A DNA stretch of 64,000 bases from DSUN01 sp035527715 (GTDB lineage Bacteria > Planctomycetota > PUPC01 > DSUN01), in the NCBI GenBank assembly GCA_035527715.1, contig DATKZY010000008.1:72926-136925 (forward strand). The letters run 5' to 3'. The notes below the pieces were generated by a model. That model did no database searches. It was not told where the DNA came from and worked only from the letters and a program-made list of their open reading frames with translations. The stretch's first letter is position 1. Each line of letters opens with the position of its first letter. Of this stretch, positions 41,506 to 49,644 are shown in pieces. The position numbers were made by a program, and so were the translations under genes.

Positions 41506-42731
41506 CTTCTCAGCGGAAGCTCTGGCGCGGCGATCTCCCGGGATTCGTCAGCAGAAGAGGCTTCCTGGCGCTGGCCGGCTCGCTGGTCCTGCCAAGCCGC
41601 GCGGTGGACATCGCGCACTTCCCCCCATCGGACATGTTCCGGGGCAACCACCTCAGGACGGGCTTCTACGAGACGGCAGACGTAGGCGACGATGCGCGGG
41701 TGGAGATGCTGGTCCGGGGGAAGGAAAGCATCGTCGCGTCGCCGTTGCTCGTGGAGGACCTCGTTTGCTTCGGCTACTGCACGGTGCGGAGCCTGCTCCC
41801 CACAAGGAAGCAGCCCCACAGGTTCGTCGCCGTGGACAAGAGGACGGGAAGGGAGAGGTGGGGCTTCGAGGCCGAGAAGGACATCGTGAGCTCTGCCGCC
41901 TACTACGACGACACGATCCTGGTTGGCGGCCTGGATGGAGGGCTGTATGCTCGTGACCTCGATGGCCATCCCAAGTGGCGTTTCCAGGCCGAAGGCGGCA
42001 TCTTCACCTCCCCGGCCGTGTACGACGGCCACGCGTACTTCGCTTCGGGGGACATGGAGTTCGGAAGGCTGTACTGCCTTGACATCAAGAGCCGGCGGCT
42101 TCGCTGGCCGCCCGTTCCGATGCTCGCGGGGCCGTTTGCCAGCCCATGCGTTGCGGGGGGCAACGTGTTCCTCGGAACCTACTGGAACCCGAGAAAGCAA
42201 GGCTTCTTCTACGTGGTGGACGCGCATACTGGGGAGCCGAGGAAGGAGGTGCGGCTCCCGCCCCAGATATGCCACTGCTCGACCCCTGCTTCCGACGGCG
42301 AGACGGTGTACTGCGTGGACTGCGGGGAGTGGGAGCGGCCGTCGGTCTTCTGGGCCTGGGACGCGCGCGCCGCGGAGGAGAAGTGGCAGCTCGAGCTCGA
42401 CGCGGATAACGTCGCATCGAGCATCGCCCTCGCGGGCCACCTCGCCATCTTCGGGTGCGACAAGGGCCACCTGTTCGCCGTCAACACGCGCACGCAACGC
42501 CTGGAGTGGAAGTCGTCGTACAACGCCGGCGCCTATCACGGCTCGCCTTGCGTCACGCCACGCAGGGTCTACATCGGCTCGATGTGCAGCACCTTAGACG
42601 TCTTTGACCACCACGGCAACCATCTCAAGGCATACGAGGTGGGTGGCAACATCGAGTCGACGCCCGTGGCCCGCGACGCACAGCTCTTCTTCGGGTGCAA
42701 CGATGGCGGCCTCTACCGGCTGACGGCCTGA
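41502..42731 (+). CDS. PQQ-like beta-propeller repeat protein with Tat signal
   Basis: 409 residues; ATG 41502 overlaps the dehydrogenase stop. A Tat signal (SRRGFLALAGSLVLPSRA) is followed by about seven blades, each with a tryptophan-containing strand such as RERWGFEAEKDIVSSAA, KWRFQAEGGIFTSPA, LRWPPVPMLAGPFASP and LEWKSSYNAG. Each resembles the PQQ repeat (outer-membrane BamB and quinoprotein type). The residues that bind PQQ itself cannot be confirmed, so it is probably a structural propeller. Several Cys (VDCGEWERP, FGCDKGH, FFGCNDGG) are unusual. Confidence 0.85.
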   Translation: MTSQRKLWRGDLPGFVSRRGFLALAGSLVLPSRAVDIAHFPPSDMFRGNHLRTGFYETADVGDDARVEMLVRGKESIVASPLLVEDLVCFGYCTVRSLLPTRKQPHRFVAVDKRTGRERWGFEAEKDIVSSAAYYDDTILVGGLDGGLYARDLDGHPKWRFQAEGGIFTSPAVYDGHAYFASGDMEFGRLYCLDIKSRRLRWPPVPMLAGPFASPCVAGGNVFLGTYWNPRKQGFFYVVDAHTGEPRKEVRLPPQICHCSTPASDGETVYCVDCGEWERPSVFWAWDARAAEEKWQLELDADNVASSIALAGHLAIFGCDKGHLFAVNTRTQRLEWKSSYNAGAYHGSPCVTPRRVYIGSMCSTLDVFDHHGNHLKAYEVGGNIESTPVARDAQLFFGCNDGGLYRLTA

Positions 42732-42744
42732 CCCGAGGACCTTG

Positions 42745-42773
42745 TTGCCCCGGTCGCGGGAATGTGCTATGTT
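42745..42773 (+). promoter_or_regulatory. Promoter of the OPT-like membrane protein gene
   Basis: TTGCCC (42745-42750) and TATGTT (42768-42773) with a 17-base spacer; start near 42780, leader of about 60 bases. Confidence 0.5.
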
Positions 42774-42841
42774 CTTGTCCCCTCGCTTCCCATGCGTTGC
42801 CAGGGGCTGTGGTGTTCCTCTGGGAGTGCGGGAGGGGGGCT

Positions 42842-44779
42842 GTGCGTCGCGCGCTCACCCTGCGGTCGTTGCTTGTTGGTCTGGCGGTCGTCGTGGGGCT
42901 GAGCCTCGGCGTGCCCTACGTGGAGCTGGTGCTGCGCGGCCAGCTCCTGGCGACGAACTACTATCCCGTCGGCCTCGGCATCGCGTTCCTGGCCGTCGTG
43001 CTGGGCGTGAACGTGGGGCTGAAGGCGCTGCGGCGCGCCTGGGCGCTCGGCGAGGGCGAGCTGGCCGTCGTGTTCGTGATGGCCGCCGTGGCCGTGACGA
43101 TGCCGACCCACGGCACGGCCGGCTATCTGCTGAGCTGGGTGAGCGCCCCGCACTACTTCGCCAGCCCGGAGAACCGCTGGGCGGAGTATTTCTTCCCGTA
43201 TCTTCGACGCTGGGCGGCGGTCGAGGGCGGGCCGGCCCTCCGCTGGTTCTACGAGGGCCTGCCACGGGGCGAATCGGTGCCCTGGGCCGCCTGGGCCGCG
43301 CCCATGGCCTGGTGGCTCGCCTTCGTGGGCGCGGGGCTCTTCGCCTGCCTGTGCGTGGTCTCGATCCTGCGCCGCCAGTGGATGGAGCACGAGCGGCTGG
43401 CCTATCCCCTGGCGGAGATGACGACCGAGCTCGTCCGCGGCGCCGAGGAGCGGCCGCTCCTGCCCCGCTTCGCGCGCTCCGGCCTCTTCTGGGTCGGCTT
43501 CCTCATCCCGTTCCTGATGCTGTGCTGGAACACGGCCTGCTACGGCTCGCCGAACATGCCGGCGATTCCCGGCGAGCTGCCGCCGCTGGTGATGGCCCCC
43601 GGCTTCCCGCCCATCTATCTCGTCTTCTACTGGCCGATGCTCTGCATCGCCTTCTTCCTCAAGCGCGAGGTGGCCCTGAGCATCTGGGTCTTCGTCGTCC
43701 TGGGCGTGGTGCAGGAGGGGGTGTTCAACCGCCTGGGCTTCTCGATTCGCAGCTCGCTGAGCGTGTATCACTTCGACGCCTCGGAGCCGGCCCTGGCGTG
43801 GCAGGCCTACGGGGCGATGGTGGCGATGGTGGCCCTGAACCTCTGGGTGGCCCGGCGGCACCTGGCGCGAGTCGTCCGCCGGGCCGTGCGGCCCGGTGCC
43901 CCTGGCGCCGACCCGGCCGAGCTTCTCTCGCCCCGCACGGCGCTCGTGGGCCTGGGCGTGGCGGGGGCGTTCATGGCCGCGTGGCTGGTGCGGCTGGGGA
44001 TGAGCCCGGGCACCGCCCTGCTCTTCCTGCTCGCCGCGCTCATCGGCTTCCTGGGGCTGTCGCGCCTCGTGGTCGAGGGCGGACTCGTCTTCATCCGCCC
44101 GCCGCTCACGCCGCAGTCGGCCACGGTCGCCGTCCTGGGCAACTCGGCGCTGGGCGCGACCCAGCTCACCGCGATGGGCCTCTCGATGGCCTGGGTGGCC
44201 GACCCGATCAACGCCTTCATGCCCGCGGCGGCCAACGCGGCGAAGGTCGGGCGCTCGGGCCGGGCCAGCGGGCGGCAGATCGTCGCGGCGATGGCCCTGG
44301 CGGTCGGCGTCGCTCTCGCCGTCACCGTGCCCTACACCCTCTGGCTCTGCTACCATCGGGGGGCCTACACGATGGGCTCGTGGCTTTTCAAGAGCGCCCC
44401 ACGCATCCCCTACGAGTACGTGGTGGACGCGATTCGCTCGAAGCCTGGGGTCGAGTGGCCGAAGCTCGCGTGGGGCGCGGTCGGGGGGGCCGAGATGGCC
44501 GTGCTCACGGGCCTCTACTACCGCCTGAGCTGGTGGCCCCTGCACCCACTCGGGCTGGTCGCGGGCGTCGTGTTCAAGGTGCGGTGGAGCTTTCTGCCCA
44601 TCTTCCTCGGCTGGCTGTGCAAGGAGGTGGTGCTGCGGGTAGGGGGCCTGGCGGGCTTCGAGCGAGCCAAGCCCTTCTTCCTCGGCGCCATGGCCGGCTG
44701 GTTTGCCGGCGCCGGCGTCTCCGTGCTCATAGACTGGCTGTTCTTCTTCGGCCACGGCCACGCCATTTACTGGCACTGA
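42842..44779 (+). CDS. Large polytopic membrane protein (DUF6785/DUF6784, OPT-like)
   Basis: 645 residues from GTG 42842 (GGGAGGGGGG upstream). I count about 14 membrane helices; the first, SLLVGLAVVVGLSLGVPYVE, is followed by the family hallmark LATNYYPVG. VMAAVAVTMPTHGTAGYLL, RRQWMEHERLAYPLAEM and SRLVVEGGLVFIRPP are typical of these planctomycete/lentisphaeral proteins. The extreme C-terminus is FFFGHGHAIYWH. The family is distantly like oligopeptide transporters, but the substrate is unknown. It converges with the metallophosphoesterase gene 12 bases away. Confidence 0.8.
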   Translation: MRRALTLRSLLVGLAVVVGLSLGVPYVELVLRGQLLATNYYPVGLGIAFLAVVLGVNVGLKALRRAWALGEGELAVVFVMAAVAVTMPTHGTAGYLLSWVSAPHYFASPENRWAEYFFPYLRRWAAVEGGPALRWFYEGLPRGESVPWAAWAAPMAWWLAFVGAGLFACLCVVSILRRQWMEHERLAYPLAEMTTELVRGAEERPLLPRFARSGLFWVGFLIPFLMLCWNTACYGSPNMPAIPGELPPLVMAPGFPPIYLVFYWPMLCIAFFLKREVALSIWVFVVLGVVQEGVFNRLGFSIRSSLSVYHFDASEPALAWQAYGAMVAMVALNLWVARRHLARVVRRAVRPGAPGADPAELLSPRTALVGLGVAGAFMAAWLVRLGMSPGTALLFLLAALIGFLGLSRLVVEGGLVFIRPPLTPQSATVAVLGNSALGATQLTAMGLSMAWVADPINAFMPAAANAAKVGRSGRASGRQIVAAMALAVGVALAVTVPYTLWLCYHRGAYTMGSWLFKSAPRIPYEYVVDAIRSKPGVEWPKLAWGAVGGAEMAVLTGLYYRLSWWPLHPLGLVAGVVFKVRWSFLPIFLGWLCKEVVLRVGGLAGFERAKPFFLGAMAGWFAGAGVSVLIDWLFFFGHGHAIYWH

Positions 44780-44791
44780 GACACGATGGGC

Positions 44792-45649
44792 TCATGGCGG
44801 GCGGACGGGGGCCGGGGATGGAATGGAGCGGAGCTCGGAACGAAGCTGGTCGCCTCGCAGCTCGAGAACGCGGAATAAGTGCGCCGGGCCGATCAGGCAG
44901 GGGGTGACGATGTGGGAGATGCCTCGGACGCTGGTCTCCACGGGGATGTGGCAATGGCCCGCCAGGACCGCACGAACGTTGGGCGCCCCGGCCAGGAGCT
45001 TCAACACGTCCACCGCATTGCCCAGCAGCAGCGACACGCCGTAGTAGCGTCGGGCCAGTGCGATGAAGGCGTCGGGCACCGCCACGGGGTAGTGGGTCAG
45101 CAGGACGGTTGGCGCCGCGGCATCGCTCCGCAGCTCGCGGGCGAGCCAGGCCATCGCGGCCCCGTCGAGGCGCCCCGAGCTGGTGTCCACCGCGAGGAAG
45201 CGCCAGCCGCCGTGGGAGAAGGTGTAGTTCAGACGCTGCGGCCCGAAGACGCGCCGCCAGGTGGCGCGGTCGTCGTGGTTGCCTATGACGGGGTAGTACG
45301 GGGCCTTGAGCTTGTCGAGGGCAGCCTTCACGCGCTGGAGGCTGGCGAGGTCGCCGCGGCGGTCCGTGAGGTCGCCCGTGATGACCACGAGGGCAGGCTT
45401 CACCGACTCGTTGATGTCGCGGACGGCGGCTTCGAGCAGCTCGAAGGAGGCCACCAGGTCCTTCGTGCCCACGTCGAAGAGGAAGCGAGGCCGTGGGTTG
45501 GCGGTGGCCGACGCGCAGTGGAAGTCGGTCAGATGCACGACGCGGAGAGCGGCCTGTTTCTGCCCGGCGGCATCGCCGGCGGCGAGCGTGCCGCCATGCG
45601 CGGCAATCAGACAGGCGAGGACCACGGGAACGGCGCGCATCCGGAGCAT
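44792..45649 (-). CDS. Exported calcineurin-like metallophosphoesterase
   Basis: 285 residues from ATG 45649 (GAGGG upstream); ATG 45640 is possible. Signal peptide RAVPVVLACLIAAHGGTLAA. All five metal-binding motifs are present: LTDFHC (DxH), GDLTDR, GNHDD, LLTHYP and AGHCHIP. The spacing matches periplasmic phosphodiesterases/5'-nucleotidase-like phosphoesterases of about 280 residues. The target is unknown. Expressed from its own promoter at 45725-45753. Confidence 0.9.
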   Translation of the reverse strand: MLRMRAVPVVLACLIAAHGGTLAAGDAAGQKQAALRVVHLTDFHCASATANPRPRFLFDVGTKDLVASFELLEAAVRDINESVKPALVVITGDLTDRRGDLASLQRVKAALDKLKAPYYPVIGNHDDRATWRRVFGPQRLNYTFSHGGWRFLAVDTSSGRLDGAAMAWLARELRSDAAAPTVLLTHYPVAVPDAFIALARRYYGVSLLLGNAVDVLKLLAGAPNVRAVLAGHCHIPVETSVRGISHIVTPCLIGPAHLFRVLELRGDQLRSELRSIPSPAPVRPP

Positions 45650-45724
45650 TTCGCTGGCCCTCTGGCGCCTCGGCCCCAACCCGTCGCAGGCGAGAGGGGG
45701 TTCGAGGCACAGGCTGGTGTCTGC

Positions 45725-45753
45725 ATTCTATGGCCCACGCTCGGGAGTGTCAA
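45725..45753 (-). promoter_or_regulatory. Promoter of the metallophosphoesterase gene
   Basis: Minus-strand TTGACA (45753-45748) and TAGAAT (45730-45725) with a 17-base spacer; the best promoter match in the window. Confidence 0.65.
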
Positions 45754-45829
45754 TCCAGGCGCGGCCGGAGGCGCGCGAATGCTCCGGCGGCGGGTTTGCG
45801 ATGGCGGGGGTTTCGGCTATCATAACGGG

Positions 45830-45871
45830 GCCTTGTTCTTCGGCCACGGGCACGTGATCCACTGCCATTGA
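45830..45871 (+). pseudogene. Possible C-terminal relic of a second OPT-like protein
   Basis: The 42 bases before the TGA at 45871 encode ALFFGHGHVIHCH, matching the last residues of the 42842-44779 protein (FFFGHGHAIYWH), with about 30 of 42 bases identical. The rest of the gene is missing. This could be coincidence or the 3' end of a deleted paralog. Confidence 0.3.
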
Positions 45872-45880
45872 GGCGCCACA

Positions 45881-46621
45881 GTGGGCAACAGGCCGTTCGT
45901 TCCGTGTGGAGGAGAGCATTGGCTGGGGCTGGCGCTCTCGCTGGGCCTCGGGGCCGCGCTGGTGTGGGCCGTGCGGCGCTCGGGCTCGCGGCGGCTGGAC
46001 CGGGCGACGCGTTGGGCGCTCGCCGCGGCGTGCGCGGGCGGCGAGCTGTTCCTCCTCGCCTGGTGGCTGGCGCACGGGGCGCGGCTCGCCAATCTCCTGC
46101 CGCTCCATATGTGCGATGTCACCGTGGTGCTGGCGCCCGTCGTGCTGCTCACGGGGCACTGGCTCTGCTATGAGCTGCTCTACTTCTGGGGCTTCGGCGG
46201 GGCGGTGCTGGCGCTGTTGACGCCCGCCGTCTCCTGGGGCTTCCCCGCGGTGCACTGCGTGTGCTTCTTCGCGCTTCACGGCCTCATCGTGGCCAGTGCG
46301 CTCTACGCCACCGTCGTGATGCGCCTCAGGCCCACGCTCCGCTCGCTCCTGCGGGCCTGGCTGCTCGCCATTGCGTACGGCCTCCTCCTCATCCCCGCGA
46401 ACCTGGCGATGGGCACGAACTACATGTTCGTCCTCGAGAAGCCCCGGACGCCATCGCTCCTCGACGCGATGGGGCCGTGGCCCTGGTATATCCTCGTCGC
46501 GAGCCTGGTCGCCCTGGTGGCGATGGGCCTCTGCTACCTGCCCTTCCTCATCCTAGACCACTCCGGCCGCGCCCCGCGCGCGTCCAGGACGAGGACGACG
46601 GACGAGGACGAGGGACGATAG
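45881..46621 (+). CDS. TIGR02206-like (YwaF) polytopic membrane protein
   Basis: 246 residues from GTG 45881. Around seven membrane helices, with RLANLLPLHMCDVTVVLAPV as the hallmark helix and FGGAVLALLTPAVSWGF and AMGTNYMFVLEKP later. TIGR02206 proteins (Bacillus YwaF) are integral membrane proteins of about 230 residues whose role is not established. The acidic C-terminus (RTTDEDEG) is variable. Only nine bases separate the start from the possible relic upstream. No ribosome site is obvious. Confidence 0.75.
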   Translation: MGNRPFVPCGGEHWLGLALSLGLGAALVWAVRRSGSRRLDRATRWALAAACAGGELFLLAWWLAHGARLANLLPLHMCDVTVVLAPVVLLTGHWLCYELLYFWGFGGAVLALLTPAVSWGFPAVHCVCFFALHGLIVASALYATVVMRLRPTLRSLLRAWLLAIAYGLLLIPANLAMGTNYMFVLEKPRTPSLLDAMGPWPWYILVASLVALVAMGLCYLPFLILDHSGRAPRASRTRTTDEDEGR

Positions 46622-46680
46622 CCCAAGGGTGGCTCTGGGGCTGGGCGAGGCCGAGCTGGCCCGCATTTCTGAAGAAACGC

Positions 46681-46854
46681 GGGAAATCCGAAATCCAAAA
46701 CCCGAAACCCGAAACAACACCGAAGCACGAATGACCAGGACACGAGGGAGGTAGACGTGTCAGGGTGGGTCGCTCATGTTTGGGGCATTGGGGTTTTGGG
46801 CTTGGTGTTTGTTTCGGATTTCGTGCTTCGGATTTCGAGTTTCCTGGGCTTCTC
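46681..46854. repeat. Imperfect long inverted repeat (GAAATCCGAAATCC type)
   Basis: Between 46622 and 47141 there is no gene. The left half (46681-46740) is made of GAAATCCGAAATCC and CCCGAAACCCGAAAC units; the right half (46790-46854) holds their inverted partners (GTTTCGGATTTCGTGCTTCG). AGCACGAATGACC and GGTGTTTG runs are also mirrored. This is a dispersed, degenerate element. Confidence 0.7.
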
Positions 46855-47141
46855 ACCAGCGGTGGGTGAGTAATCCAGGCTGGGGCCGTCCAAGGACGCG
46901 CGCGGCGAGGTTGGCGGCCTGGCGGGCTGTTTCCGCCTGCCTGCTGACGCCATAAGACATGATGCAGCCAGTACTTGTGTAGACGCAGTGTGAGGCTACA
47001 GACCGCCAAGTCCAGAGGCGGGGAGAGTGGCGGCCTGTAGCCTGTGACGCGACCGGCAGGCCGGGCCGCTGGAACCAAATCGGCGGCGCCGCGTCTAACT
47101 TCATGTGGTATTGTGGCCCGTTCGACCTGGAAAGGAGTTCC

Positions 47142-49235
47142 ATGATGAAGTGGCTTGCCTGGCTTCTGGCGATTGCGGTGTGCGTGCCGACGGTCCTTGC
47201 CGCCGAGGCGGCCGTGCCGGTGACGAAGGTCACGGCCTTCAGCTCGGGCGTGGCCTACTTCGAGCACAATGGCAAGGTGACTGGCAACGCCGAGGTGCAA
47301 CTGAAGTTCAAGACCGACGGCATGAGCGATATGCTCAAGTCGCTGGTGGTGCTGGACTTAGGCGGCGGCACGGCGGCGAGCGTGAACTACGCGTCGAGCG
47401 AGCCGCTCACCCGCGCCCTGAAGAGCTTCGGCATTGACATCTCGGGCGCGCCCACCCTCGCCCAGCTCCTCCAGCAGGTTCGCGGGGCCGAGGTGGCCGT
47501 CGCGGCCCCCGAGAAGGTCACGGGCAAAATCCTCGGCGTCGAGTCCAAGACCCGCCACATCCTGCCCTCCAACACCGTGATCGAGGAGCAAATCCTCTGC
47601 CTCCTCACCCCTGAAGGCATCAAGTCCATCCCCATCGAAACCATTCGCGGCATTGCACTTACAAACGAGAAGCTGAACTCCGAGCTGAACAAGGCCCTGG
47701 CCCTGATGGTCGAGAGCCGCGACACGGACAGCAAGGCGGTGCAGATCAACTTCGTCGGCGATGGCGAGCGCCCGGTCCGCGTCGGCTACATCACCGAGGC
47801 CCCGGTGTGGAAGACGAGCTACCGCCTGATCCTGAGCGACGAGAAGAAGGACGAGGCGACCCTCCAGGGCTGGGCCATCGTGGAGAACACGAGCGACTAC
47901 GACTGGGAGAACGTGGACCTGACGCTCGTGTCCGGCCGCCCGATCTCGTTCGTCGAGGACCTCTACACGCCCCTCTACCTCGACCGCCCGGTGGTGCAGA
48001 CCGAGCGCTACGCGAGCCTCCGCCCGCGCACGTATGAGGATGGCATTGAAGCAGATAAGGACATCCTGGCCCTCCAGGCCGAGCGACAGGGTGGCGGTCC
48101 CCTCGCCGACGCCCGCCGCGCCGAGATGCGGAAGGCCGACCAGGCCGGCAGGTACCGCGCCAACAGGGCCCTCGCCGCCGCCCCCGGCGCCCCGCCCGCG
48201 GCCAAGGCGATGGAGCAGCTCGAGCGCGCCGCCAGCGCGGCCCTCCAGCGCGGCGTCTCGGCCGTCGCCTCGGGCCAGGCCGTCGGCGAGCTCTTCTCCT
48301 ATCACATCAAGACCCCCGTCACCCTCCCCCGCCGCAAGTCGGCCATGCTGCCTATCGTGAATCAGGTCGTAAAGGCTCGGAAGATAAGCATTTACAACCA
48401 GGGCGCCCTCGCCACCAACCCCCTCAACGGCGTGTGGCTCATCAACTCCAGCCCCTCCAGCCTCCTCGCCGGCCCGGTCACGGTTTTCGAGGCCGGCACC
48501 TACGCGGGCGACGCCCAGATCGGCAACTTCCCGCCCGGCGACAAGCGCATCCTCAGCTACGCCGTTGACCTGAAAGTCACCGTGGACCCCTCCGCCTCCT
48601 CCAGCCGCAGGCTTGTGGCGGCCAGGATCGTCCGCGGCACCCTCACCGTCAGCCACCGCAACGAATTCGTCCAGACCTACGCGGTCAAGAACAAGGCCGA
48701 GGACGAGCGAGCCGTCCTCATCGAGCACCCCTTCAGCAACGACCGCAAGCTGATCGAGCCGGCCGAAGCCCTCGAAAAGACCCCCCAAGTCTACCGCTTC
48801 GAGGTCAAGGTCCCCGGCACCAAGACAGGCAAGTTCGAGGTCAAGGAGGAGCGAGTGGACACGCAGTCCATCGGCATCCTGCCGAGCAACATCGGCCAGC
48901 TCCAGTTCTATGCGGGCAGCGGCGAGATCCCCGAGAAGGTGCGGACGGTTCTTGCCGAGGCGATCAAGCGCAAGAACGCCCTCACCGCCGCCGAACGCGA
49001 GCTGAACGAAATCCAGCAACGCATCCAGGCCCTTCGCCGCGAGCAGGACGACATTCGCAAGAACATGGCCGCCCTCGACCGCAACTCCCAGGGCTATCAG
49101 CGCTTTGAGAAAAAGCTCCTCGATAGCGAGACCCAGATCGAGACCCTTCAGAAACAGCTCGAGGACAAGCGAGCCGGCGTCAACAAGCTCCGCGCCGACC
49201 TTGAGGACTACCTCGGCAAGCTCAACGTCGAGTGA
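47142..49235 (+). CDS. Exported DUF4139 (mucoidy-inhibitor-like) protein
   Basis: 697 residues from ATG 47142 (AAAGGAG upstream). Signal peptide KWLAWLLAIAVCVPTVLAAE. The N-terminal part starts VTKVTAFSSGVAYFEHNGKV. The DUF4139 beta-domain is at about 210-650 (VRVGYITEAPVWKTSYRLIL; TLQGWAIVENTSDYDWENVD; LVSGRPISF). A C-terminal coiled coil of about 60 residues runs from RKNALTAAERELNEIQQRIQ to the end. DUF4139 proteins are secreted or surface proteins of unknown function. A strong terminator follows at 49269. Confidence 0.85.
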   Translation: MMKWLAWLLAIAVCVPTVLAAEAAVPVTKVTAFSSGVAYFEHNGKVTGNAEVQLKFKTDGMSDMLKSLVVLDLGGGTAASVNYASSEPLTRALKSFGIDISGAPTLAQLLQQVRGAEVAVAAPEKVTGKILGVESKTRHILPSNTVIEEQILCLLTPEGIKSIPIETIRGIALTNEKLNSELNKALALMVESRDTDSKAVQINFVGDGERPVRVGYITEAPVWKTSYRLILSDEKKDEATLQGWAIVENTSDYDWENVDLTLVSGRPISFVEDLYTPLYLDRPVVQTERYASLRPRTYEDGIEADKDILALQAERQGGGPLADARRAEMRKADQAGRYRANRALAAAPGAPPAAKAMEQLERAASAALQRGVSAVASGQAVGELFSYHIKTPVTLPRRKSAMLPIVNQVVKARKISIYNQGALATNPLNGVWLINSSPSSLLAGPVTVFEAGTYAGDAQIGNFPPGDKRILSYAVDLKVTVDPSASSSRRLVAARIVRGTLTVSHRNEFVQTYAVKNKAEDERAVLIEHPFSNDRKLIEPAEALEKTPQVYRFEVKVPGTKTGKFEVKEERVDTQSIGILPSNIGQLQFYAGSGEIPEKVRTVLAEAIKRKNALTAAERELNEIQQRIQALRREQDDIRKNMAALDRNSQGYQRFEKKLLDSETQIETLQKQLEDKRAGVNKLRADLEDYLGKLNVE

Positions 49236-49268
49236 GCCATTCGCAGTCCCGCGTTCATCATTCCCCAA

Positions 49269-49303
49269 GGGGGCAGGCCCATCCGCCTGCCCCCTTTCTC
49301 TTT
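49269..49303 (+). terminator. Intrinsic terminator of the DUF4139 gene
   Basis: Perfect 10-bp stem GGGGGCAGGC/GCCTGCCCCC (49269-49278 with 49285-49294), six-base loop, then TTTCTCTTT. The same stem ends the gene at 52686. Confidence 0.85.
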
Positions 49304-49351
49304 CCGCGCCTTGAAGCCCCGCCCGCGCGCCCGTCGCGCCGCGATTTGAGC

Positions 49352-49379
49352 TTGACTTTCCCTTGCCGCCTTGTACACT
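49352..49379 (+). promoter_or_regulatory. Promoter of the beta-helix protein gene
   Basis: TTGACT (49352-49357) and TACACT (49374-49379) with a 16-base spacer. It starts a leader of about 260 bases that contains a terminator-like hairpin. Confidence 0.55.
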
Positions 49380-49494
49380 CACACTTGTCTGCGGCTCGCG
49401 AGGAGATGGCGACTGCTGGTTCTCGCCTTCTTCTGGGAGACAAGCCGGTGCGGCCGGGCACACGGCGCAAGCGGGATCGCGGGATACCTTTCTT

Positions 49495-49536
49495 CGGGGA
49501 GCGATTGCCCGAGAGCAGTCGCTCCCCGTTCTTTTT
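49495..49536 (+). terminator. Terminator-like hairpin inside the 5' leader (attenuator candidate)
   Basis: A perfect 10-bp stem CGGGGAGCGA/TCGCTCCCCG (49495-49504 with 49519-49528) is followed by TTCTTTTT. It lies between the promoter at 49352 and the ATG at 49645, about 140 bases into the leader. The upstream 110 bases are rich in GC hairpins (for example around GGTGCGGCCGGGCACAC), as a sensor domain would be. A conditional terminator or riboswitch is likely. The sensor type was not recognised. Confidence 0.6.
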
Positions 49537-49644
49537 GGGCCGGGGCGGACGCGGCAATCCCCAATCGGCGCGAAAGCGCCGAGCCGGGATCGCGATCGCC
49601 TCTGGTTCTTACCATTGGGCCTCGTGACAGGAGAGGAGCGCAGA

